64,000 nt of DNA from Echria macrotheca (taxonomy: Eukaryota; Ascomycota; Sordariomycetes; Sordariales; Schizotheciaceae), in the NCBI GenBank assembly GCA_030411725.1, contig MU839836.1, forward strand, positions 496,001-560,000. The letters are read 5' to 3'. Each line of letters opens with the position of its first letter. Within the stretch, counting starts at the first letter, position 1. Shown here in pieces: positions 55,361 to 64,000 of this stretch. The notes under the pieces are model-generated. The model was not told the DNA's origin and did not search any database. It was given only the letters and a program-made list of their open reading frames with translations. The position numbers and the translations under genes were made by a program.

Positions 55361-56650
55361 ATGGCTGAGCAACTCATTCTCAAGGGCACCTTGGAGGGCC
55401 ACGTAAGTTTTTGCATTTCTTCTAACGCGCCGTGAGTCGCGACTGACAGCTCTTTTTTTGCAGAATGGCTGGGTCACCAGCTTGGCCACGTCGATCGAGA
55501 AGTACGACCGTTATTGCCTCCCAATTGCATCGTCGGAACGAGCGCTTACCGTTGAATTAGCCCTAACATGCTTCTCTCCGCCTCTCGCGACAAGACCCTG
55601 ATCATCTGGAACCTTACCCGCGACGAGACGTCGTATGGTTATCCCAAGCGGTCTCTGCACGGCCACTCGCACATCGTCTCTGACTGCGTACGTTGACTGA
55701 ACAGTATACCGAACTTTGCTGATGGGACGGCAGGTAATCTCGTCGGATGGCGCTTACGCTCTCTCGGCCTCGTGGGACAAGACGCTCCGCCTCTGGGAGC
55801 TCTCCACCGGCACCACGACCCGCCGCTTCGTCGGCCACACCAACGATGTCCTTTCCGTGTCCTTCTCCGCCGATAACCGCCAGATCGTCTCGGGCTCCCG
55901 TGACCGGACCATCAAGCTCTGGAACACCCTCGGGGATTGCAAGTTCACGATCACAGACAAGGGCCACACCGAGTGGGTTTCGTGCGTGCGCTTCTCCCCC
56001 AACCCGCAAAACCCAGTCATTGTCTCTTCCGGCTGGGACAAGCTTGTCAAGGTATGTCTTGAGCGCGCGCCTTTCCCGAGACCTAAATGATGCTTGCACT
56101 TCAAAAAGTATTTGCTACTTCAGAGCCTGTTCGCAGGCCATGAGACCAACACACACGCACTGATTCCTTCTCTCACCACTCTTGTTTCTGCCATTCTCTT
56201 GGAGATTGTTGCTAACAGGAGCAGGTCTGGGAGCTGTCGAGCTGCAAGCTGCAGACGGACCACATCGGCCACACCGGCTACATCAACACTGTCACCATCT
56301 CCCCCGATGGCTCGCTCTGCGCTTCCGGCGGCAAGGATGGCACCACCATGCTGTGGGACCTTAACGAGAGCAAGCATCTGTATTCGCTTAACGCCAACGA
56401 TGAGATTCACGCCCTCGTTTTCTCGCCCAACCGGTACTGGCTCTGCGCCGCCACGGCCAGCAGCATCATCATTTTCGACCTCGAGAAGAAGAGCAAGGTC
56501 GACGAGCTCAAGCCCGAGTTCCCCAGCGTCGGCAAGAAGAGCCGCGAGCCCGAGTGTGTCAGCTTGGCGTGGAGCGCCGACGGCCAGACGCTGTTTGCTG
56601 GCTACACTGACAACATCATCCGTGCGTGGGGTGTCATGTCGAGAGCGTAA
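55361..56650 (+). CDS. cpc-2: RACK1 orthologue CPC2, ribosome-bound WD-repeat protein
   Basis: Exons are 55361-55402, 55464-55501, 55561-55687, 55734-56051 and 56225-56650, giving 316 aa, the usual length. Seven WD repeats form a beta-propeller; visible repeats include the ASRDKTLIIWN, SASWDKTLRLWE, GSRDRTIKLWN, SGWDKLVKVWE and GGKDGTTMLWD ends. RACK1 sits on the head of the 40S subunit and scaffolds signalling and translation control; in Neurospora the cpc-2 gene is needed for cross-pathway control of amino-acid synthesis. The fourth intron (56052-56224, 173 bp) is three times longer than the others and hosts a snoRNA, as the yeast ASC1 intron does. It converges with GCN1. Confidence 0.96.
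56083..56166 (+). ncRNA. snR24: U24/snR24-type C/D box snoRNA in CPC2 intron 4
   Basis: Within intron 4 there is a C box AAATGATG (56085-56092) and a D box CTGA (56160-56163), about 70 bp apart. Between them at 56110-56122 lies ATTTGCTACTTCAG, which I recognise as the first antisense element of yeast snR24 (U24), followed by an internal hairpin (GCCTGTTCGCAGGC) and a C'-like CATGAGA. U24 guides 2'-O-methylation of large-subunit rRNA, and its host in yeast is the RACK1 gene ASC1, so the position is conserved. The second antisense element before the D box looks different from yeast. Confidence 0.8.
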
Positions 56651-56854
56651 GGAGGGTGCGTTGATGGGATGGCTGCGTTTGCGAGAGGGTTTTGCATCAC
56701 TGCGTGTGCGCAGGGCACTTTCGACGGATTCCATGGTGGGGGCGTACTTCGGAATGCTTGTCTCGCGTTTGGTCTCTTTCATGAAAAGGTATGAAAGACG
56801 GGGGCTGGGAAAATCATCTTGTCACAAGGCGGCAGATAGATACCAATAGCACCC

Positions 56855-56924
56855 GATGAATCCATGCGAATAATGACTGTGATGCACCCAACGAGTTTTC
56901 CACGCTACAATGCAATGTCATGAA
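56855..56924. repeat. Imperfect direct repeat, copy 1
   Basis: The segment with GATGAATCCATGCGAATAATG through CCACGCTACAATGCAATGTCAT (broken here by variable bases) matches copy 2 at 57510-57590 with substitutions and a few inserted bases. Confidence 0.8.
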
Positions 56925-57509
56925 GCTCTTTCGTCGCCTTGCCTTGAATGGGTATTTGCCAGAGTTTCTGCCCGTCTCATCAAGCAAGCACAGCCAAGAA
57001 TCTCGCCAGTTCCTTGCAGAGCTCCTAATCCTCCTCGTACATTGCTCGGCTTATTAACAGCCCTATAACAAAGCAGGATACACTAACTGGAAACATGGAC
57101 AAAGCATGAACACCTAGCCTAAGCGCGAGACTTTCTTTTCCCCGACCAGATTATAGATAATATTTGTTTGGACAACCAAGTTCATGTCATAGGTTTTTTT
57201 TTCCACGGGGAGGAGGGAGGCGAGAGGGGAGAGAGAGAGAGAGAGAGGAAGTGAGATGCTCTCCCTCCCTGTTCCCCAGTCCCTCAACTCAAGATATCCC
57301 TATTCACACCACAAGAACATCATGGCAAGGTAGGAACTCGCGTTGATAATTTGTGTGGGTAGGTACTTTGATTTACGTACCGGATATTTCGATATTTCGC
57401 TGGTCCTATTATGGTAGCGGCATAGATCTAGTGACGGACTCGCCGATCTGTTTTTAATCCAGCTCTGTCAAGCCGATGTCGAGGCGACACATACAAACAA
57501 AACAGCACT

Positions 57510-57590
57510 GATGAATCCATACGAATCATGACCGCGATATGCACCCAAACAACAAAGTTTTATTTTCCACGCTACAATGCAAATCTCATA
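57510..57590. repeat. Imperfect direct repeat, copy 2, next to the GCN1 stop codon
   Basis: Same sequence family and orientation as the segment at 56855-56924; ends just before the GCN1 stop codon at 57597-57599, so it forms the start of the GCN1 3' untranslated region. Confidence 0.8.
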
Positions 57591-57596
57591 AAAACA

Positions 57597-60500
57597 CTAA
57601 TCCGCGTCAAATAACCCAGCCTCATCATCCACCTTCCCAACAGCCATAATCTCCCTCTCATCCTCAGCCTCATCATTCGACAAGCCCAAGCCGCCCTCCC
57701 CTCCCTCAGCTTCCCTCCGCTCGCGCACCTGCGCGCCCAACCGCAGCGCGACGCGCTTGAAGTAGTCTTGCATGCTCCGCTTGGTATTAGCAGGCAGATC
57801 GGCGGCCGCGAGCCACTTGTCAAACACCTTGGACTCCTCGTCGGCGACGGCGAAGAGCTGCACGAACGCGGCCTCGGCCGCCAGCTTGACGGGGATCACC
57901 ATGTCGCGGACCGAGGCGAAGACGGGCGGGGCGAGCAGCCCGAGATGGGGGCGGACCATGTCCGGGTTTGTCCTTGCGAGGGTGCGGACGATGACGAGCG
58001 CTAGGCGGCGCGAGTCGACCGAGCCGCCTGGTGGGATTATCGTGGACAGCACCGAGAAGACGGGTTTGGTTGTTTCGAACGGCTTCGGCGCGTCGCTGAG
58101 GAGGTATTTGCCCGTCGCCAGGATGAAGTTGTCGGCGATGAAGTTCTGGATGTGTGTTAGCACCGCCTTAGCAGCGATGGGAAGGAAATACTCACATTCT
58201 TGTTCACCATGCCCTGGCACAATAGGTCCGGAAGCTCATCCAGCAGAGGCGACTCCAGCAGTGCATCCGGACTCTCTTGAAGTACCGCGTTCAGTGCCAG
58301 GACACTCGAGTTGCTGAAATCCTTGGTCATCACTCTGTTCTTTAGCATGCCAATGGCCACGTCCTCGGGGACGTTCTTGACGAGAGCCCCAAACAGCTTG
58401 GCGTTTGTGATTGTCATGTCCGTATCCCTCTCGTCCGTCTCCATATCGATCAGTCCCAGTACTGCCGTGCGTGAGACCTCGCCCATGTTGGAACCCGCCT
58501 TGCTGATAACCTCGTATAGGGCTTTGAGCATGGCCGTCTTGACACCCGGGTCGCTGGTCTTGGAGCCCGTAACCAGCTCAGCAATCAGTGGATCAACACG
58601 AGGTGTGAACTTGATGAGCGTCCCCAAAGCCTTGGCGGCCCGGCTGCGCAAGAGGTCGCTCGAGGTATCGGCCAGCGACTTGGCAAATGTGCGTTGCAGC
58701 TGCGGGAGGAAAGGCTTGAGTGCGGTGGGCATCTTCTCCAAGAGATTGTTGAGGGTAAGCAGGATGGCCGACTTGACGTCAGTTGACCGCTCCGACACAA
58801 CGCGGATGAGGGGACCGGTGATTTGCGTGACGAACGGCTTGAGCGAGCTCTCGCTGGTCCTGTCGATAATGTCCGAGATGGCCAGGGCCGAGGTGACTCT
58901 CTGCTCCGACGTACCGTTCATCAGGCCTTGCAGGAAGATGGGAAGAATGGCATTGATGCCCTTTGGCAGTTCGAAGCCAGCCAGGTTGTGACCGGCAACA
59001 CCAACTTGGAGCAAGGTCTGGCGGGTAGACTGGACCAGTCCCTCCATGTCTTCCTTTTTCAGCTTCTTGGTGAACTCGCTCAACGCGCTCCAGGCCGATT
59101 TCACAACATCCATGTCTCTATCATCGAACGAAATCAGCAGAGAGCGGATAATGTCCTGGTTGTACCGCGAATAATCGACATCGGCAGCCGCAAAGAACTT
59201 GGCAAGGTGATTTGCGGTCGCTGATCGCTTCCGGTGATCCTCGTGCTTGAGCAGCTGCAGCAAGACGTTCATGACAACGTTGAGACCGTCATACTCGTCA
59301 ATAGAGAGAATGACGGTATCAAACGAAGTATCGAGATCCTCGCGAAGGTCTTCTTCTGTACAATTGACAATGTTGTCCATGAGCGAGTTGATGATGTTGG
59401 GCAGGCGACGGTTCATAGCCGCGCCAGCAACCTTGGACAGCGACGCCAATGCCTTGGCGTTGAACGCGGAGATGGGTGGCGCAATAAGGGTCGGAATGAG
59501 GTTGGGGAGGATGATGTTGGAACGGGTGGTTTCTGTAAGCAGCGTGAGCAGAGCAGCAAGTGCATTGTCGGCTTCTTCTTCCGTCCTGAGAAGGTTGAGC
59601 AGGAACGGCAACACCTGGTCGACGGCCCTCTTCCCGAGGATCTGCTGCAGTGAGTCGAAGGCTTCCGCTGCCGCCTCCCGAACATCTTCGTCCGAGTCGG
59701 TAAGCGCGGTCCGGACGACCGAGATGAGCGTCTTTTCGTGGTCCTCGAGGGCCTCGGGAGAAGCTGACGAGATGAGCTCCTTGAGTGCGAGACAGATACC
59801 CTGCTTGGCGTCCACATCACGAGACATTTGTAGACCTTCCTCCAGCGTCGGCAAGAGAGTAGCCAGGACGCCATCTCCAGCCTTCCTGATGAGCTCGCCA
59901 AGAGCATTGCTAGCAATGACTTTGTGTTCCATGTTGGAGCTGCCCAGACGACGAATGATGAGCTGCGTGAGTGTCGGCACAAGCTCCTTGAGGATACGCG
60001 GGCTGTGAACCAAAGCCTTCCAGACACCGATGGCGGCGGACCGCACAGAACCGGCCGTGTCGCAACGGCAGACGTACAGTGCAGACAGAATCTTGTTCCG
60101 CTTGTCTTCGCCGAGGATCTCGCGAAGGGAAGCGCCGGCCTCCTTAGTGACCTCCTGGTCTTCCTCCTCGTCCTCCTCGGTTACCTTGATGCCGGTAAGA
60201 TTGAAGAGCAAGTCACCGACCAGCTCAACCGAGCTGAGTCGGATGCGATAGCTGTCGTCGGCGAGGCCGCGCTCTAGTTCGGGAAGCAGCAGATCCACAG
60301 CTCGCACAGCAAAGTTCTTTACCAGCAGCCGGCCAGCGCGCAGAGCGGTTTCGCGAATAGACTCAACATCATCTGCAAGACCAGAGAGAATTGGCGGGAT
60401 GATCTTGGAAAGGTAGTTGGCAAAGCTGTTTCCGAAGCAGACGGGGAGGAAGATGAACAACGACATAAACCCTTCGCGGACGGAGGGTCTCGCCGATTCC

Positions 60501-63500
60501 ACGTTCTGCAGAATCGTCGGGAGCGTCTCCTCGAGTCTCGAGGTACCCAAACCGGCGAGGACCTCGCTGAGAGCTTGTGCGGATCCGAGTCTGTCTCCGG
60601 CTCCAGTTTCCGACTTGAGGGTCTGCATGAGGCCGGGGATAAGATCTGGAAGCGCGTCCTCGCCAAGCTTCTCGACAAGCGAGCCCAGTGCGCGGGAGGC
60701 TGTGGCACGAGTCGTGGGGACCGGATCAACGACCGCCACCTTGAGACCTGCAACGAGAACCGGCAGGTGGGCGACGAGGTCTTTGCGCTCCGTAAGATGG
60801 GCAAGACTGCCGATAACTTGGGCGGCCTTGCGCTTTGTGTTGGATCGGTCGCCCAAGCCGCGCTGCAGGATGCGGCTAACAAGCGCAAGGGACGGGGCAT
60901 CGAGGTAGTGGACGAACTGGACTTTGATGAGGGCGTCCAGGGCGTCGTCAGTGTACTTGGTGGGGTCGCTGAGAGCTTTGAGCAGGATGTCCACGAGACT
61001 GTGGATCTCAGGGTTGTTGATGACCTCGCCGAACCTCTTCAAGCTCTTGTTCGCGGCAGCCCGGACTTCCTTGTGACTGTCGTTCAGCACTGCCGTCAGG
61101 GGAGGAATGATCTCTGGAAGGCTCAACGCGAGTTGTTGGGGGTCGAGGTAAGCCATGGCGCCGAGAAGGTCGCACGCTCCCTTTTTGCTTCGCCACTGGT
61201 CGTCATCAAGTCCATCGAGCAAGGTTGGGAGGATTTGTTTGACGCCAAATGAGCTGAGCTTCGCGAAACATGCCTTGGCAGCGGCGAGTGCGGCTTCACG
61301 AACGTTCGCGTTACCATCACCGAAGCCGGCCAGGAACTGCGGGACGATCTGGATGACATACGGCTCAAACAGCCTGCCCAGGATGGTGGACAGTAGCTCG
61401 AAGGCCAACATCGCAGACTCCCGCTGGTTGATCTCCTTTTTATTCTCGAGAGCACTCTTTAGAGTAATAATGATACGGTATTCCCGGAGCACGGCAATGC
61501 CGCGGCCGCGCACGAGGCCGGCGAGACCGTAGGCGGCTCCACGCTGTTCGGGGTACCTTTTGGATGTCAACAGAGTCTCCAGGATCTGGTCAAAGTATCT
61601 GGACGATTTGTCGCCGCAAGTACGGACCAGCGGAGGGAGACACTCTGCGATCGCATATTGCACAGTTTCGGACGGCGTGCTGAGCGTGGCGAGGAGCCGG
61701 TCAATGACCACGGGAATCTTGGCATCGCCAGGCTTCAGATGTCGTGCCAGTGCGCCGTACATGATAATGACAGCCTCGTTGACGCGATCTGCGGCCTCGG
61801 AACCCTTGTCTGGTGCCTCGAGGGTCCGCTCAAACGTCTTCATAAGGCGGTCGAGGATGGACTTTCCATGGATTTCGATGGCCGTGTTGGCTGCCTCAAG
61901 CATTTCCGAACGAACAGTAGCATTCTGGTCACCAAGTGGGCCGTGCTCGATGAGGAAGTTGAAGAGAGGCTCCAACTGCGGCTTTTGGAGGTGAGGAGCC
62001 AGCTCCTTGAACGCCAACGCAATACCGTGTCGGGCTTCCCAAGGATCCGAAAGGTCGACCTTCTTGGGCATCCCGAACTCGTCGAGCTGTTGAACGCGAG
62101 GCTTGGCAAATTCCACGTAGGATTCTTGAAGCTTTGCGAGGATGTCGTTGACAACCGGTAATTGCTGGCTCAGCGCTTCCGCTAAAGACCTGGCGGCGGC
62201 CCGGCGGAGCTGCGAGTCCTTGCTTTCGAGATACGGCAGCAACTTGCCTGGAAGGTCCTCGGTGACACGGAACTCACTTTCCTCCCAGATTTCCCTGCCG
62301 AGTTCAACATTTTCCTCGTCATCATCGTGGGCCGCCAGCCAGATCTCCTCCGAGGTGATGGCATCGCTCATGTCAACATCTGCGCTGATGGACTGGAGAA
62401 CGGCGGATCGAACACCGCTGTGGGGGACATTCGTCCCGCGGGCCAACACGCTGATCTCTTCCGGGGAAATATTCGGGGCAATGCATCGGACCGTGTCGGC
62501 AAAGCAATCCCTGATGATTTTATAGTGCTGGTTGTATCGATGCATGGACGAGATGAGAACAGACAAGACATCGGCTCGGGGCACCGCCTCGTCTGCGCAT
62601 GTGTCGGTGTGGAAAGACAAGAACTCAATGGCCAAGACGAGCTGTGCGTCGCGATCGTCCGCATTCTCACTAAACCCGCCCTTCTGGAGCACGAGCAGAA
62701 TAAGAGGGAGGATGTAGATAAGTGATACCGCGTCGAAAGGACGTTGTTCACTGGTAAACCGAAGGCGGTAGAGGACCCTGGTTATCAGCTCGTCGAGGGG
62801 TTCCTGAGTCAGATTCTCGGGGATAGCGGACACCTGGTGCGCTCTTAGCGTAGCCACTCCAATGAAAGGACGGATCGAGCCGAGCCGAGAAGCCACGAGG
62901 TCGGCACACGAGATGAATGCTTTCGGTCCGGTGTCCCCAGTGATTAGACACGCGCCGGCATCGATCACGTCTAGCGTGGCCTTGACGGCAGCACCTATCC
63001 ACCGGCTGGCGTCGCTTGGCGGACCGGTGGCGAGACCGTGAACAATGCCAAACCCACGCTCAAGCTTGGCAGCAATGTGTCGGACATCATCCCGGATCGC
63101 CGCCTCCTTCTTGAGTTGCGCGTTGACCTTGGCAGTCTCATCTGCCGTCAACTTCTTTTGTGTACCCTTCTTCTGTGCCAGCTGTTCTCGCAGCTCTGCC
63201 TCCCATTTTAGCGTGTCGTAGTCTTTGGAGCTTTTGTTCGGAACGACGCTTTGCTTCTTTGCCAGGACGTCGACGAATGCCGTTCCCTCAGGGGTCCGGA
63301 AAATAGCGGCCTCCAGCGGACCGACTCGATGTGCCTCAGCCACATCTAGATCCTGTTGAATGAGGTCGACCACACGGGGAGTCATTGTTTCAGGGGCCAC
63401 AAACACGAGTTCGGCAGCTGCGGCGTAGGCTGCTTTTTTGACCGAGTTCGACTTTTGCTCAAAGCCCGTCCTGGACACAATCTCATCGATTAGGCGTTGC

Positions 63501-64000
63501 TCATGCTTCTTGGCAAGCTCGCCGGGGTCTAGCCCGACCTTGAGACAGAGATCGATCCAGCTCGCTCTGGGGATGAGCTGGGATTTCGCCAGGACTAGCA
63601 ACGAGCACAGCTGGGGTTCTAGCCGTAACTTGTCGACTTCCACGCCTGCCCGATCCGCAAGCTCTTTGGGACTGAGGCAGAAAGCCCTGAGGGCTAGATG
63701 GAGGTTCGACGTTTCCGACTTCGCCAACACTGCGGCGCTTTCTTTATCGGCTGTCTCTATGGCTTCGATCCAGTGCCACATTCCCTCGACGAGAGCTTCT
63801 GTCACCACGGATACCCCCTCGGAACCTGCAGTGGATTTGGCATAGAGGTCCGAGAGTGCGTCCGCGGCTTGCCGCCGCACCTCGGGCGTAGACGTGGTAG
63901 AACATATCAGGAAAAGAAACGCCTGTGCCCAGGCGACTCTTACCGGCGCGCTGCTAGATTGGAGAGCTGGAGCAACCGAAGAGAGCGCCCGTGATAGCCA
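57597..64000 (-). CDS. gcn1: GCN1, activator of the eIF2alpha kinase Gcn2 (5' part outside window)
   Basis: The frame is open from the right window edge to a donor after 58196, then continues in the final exon 58145-57597; the 50 bp intron joins MVNKN to NFIADNFIL in phase. About 2117 residues are present, against roughly 2,650-2,700 for the full family protein, so the N-terminus is missing. The protein is built of HEAT repeats, including the eEF3-like region (QRGAAYGLAGLVRGRG, DDQWRSKKGACDLLGAMAYL, DPTKYTDDALDALIKVQFVHYLDAPSLALV) that contacts ribosomes, and the region that binds the Gcn2 RWD domain. It senses collided or starved ribosomes and turns on Gcn2. The C-terminus is acidic. It converges with CPC2. 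Confidence 0.95.

Larger units (their letters stand above)
56651..57596. other. Convergent intergenic region with a duplicated 3' segment
   Basis: This lies between the stop codons of CPC2 and GCN1. It contains a (GA)n tract at about 57220-57247 and two similar segments near 56855 and 57510 (described separately). Confidence 0.7.

Noticed and set aside
59247..60008. 253-codon plus-strand frame
   Set aside because: Antisense to GCN1 and strongly Ser/Arg biased; GCN1 is unmistakable on the other strand.

Overview
This is a stretch of nuclear genome from a filamentous ascomycete. Genes are compact and carry 44-65 bp introns with GTRNGT donors and CTNAC-type branch points. The repertoire is typical of Pezizomycotina (MMS2, MON2, TAF8, CPC2/RACK1, GCN1, homogentisate dioxygenase, a NACHT-ankyrin protein). 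Protein sequences look like Sordariomycetes, probably Sordariales, but that placement rests on recognition and not on a search. Exon boundaries below were worked out by hand and checked for reading-frame phase; where a structure is doubtful the entry says so.

Layout. 1-9.5 kb: a partial unknown gene, a kinase with a long unstructured tail, a bZIP factor (divergent from the kinase) and a mitochondrial LYR protein. 9.9-18 kb: the ubiquitin-conjugating variant MMS2 and the very large Golgi protein MON2 start 350 bp apart in opposite directions; then a mitochondrial stomatin-like protein and an intron-containing tRNA-Tyr. 19.9-29 kb: two uncharacterised fungal genes (one ending in a huge Pro/Gln tail), an MFS transporter with a frameshift, and a secreted short tyrosinase. 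30-34.6 kb: a STAND immune-type receptor (HeLo-like N-terminus, NACHT-type NTPase, ankyrin repeats) carrying an ~800 bp DNA transposon in an intron, exactly at the 3' splice site. 34.4-46.3 kb: a small membrane protein, homogentisate 1,2-dioxygenase, two small unknown genes (one broken by an amber codon and ending in 13-residue repeats), ribosomal protein L19 and mitochondrial serine hydroxymethyltransferase. 47.7-64 kb: an isochorismatase/AlkB/GST-like fusion, TAF8, CPC2/RACK1 with a U24-type snoRNA in an intron, and most of GCN1 running off the right edge.

Functional links. CPC2 and GCN1, neighbours transcribed toward each other, both act on the Gcn2-eIF2alpha amino-acid starvation (cross-pathway) response. 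Tyrosinase and homogentisate dioxygenase both handle aromatic amino-acid products but are separated by unrelated genes, so no cluster is claimed. The most notable observations are the transposon at the NLR splice acceptor, the triple-domain AlkB fusion, the conserved intronic U24 snoRNA, and the two genes with disrupted frames.
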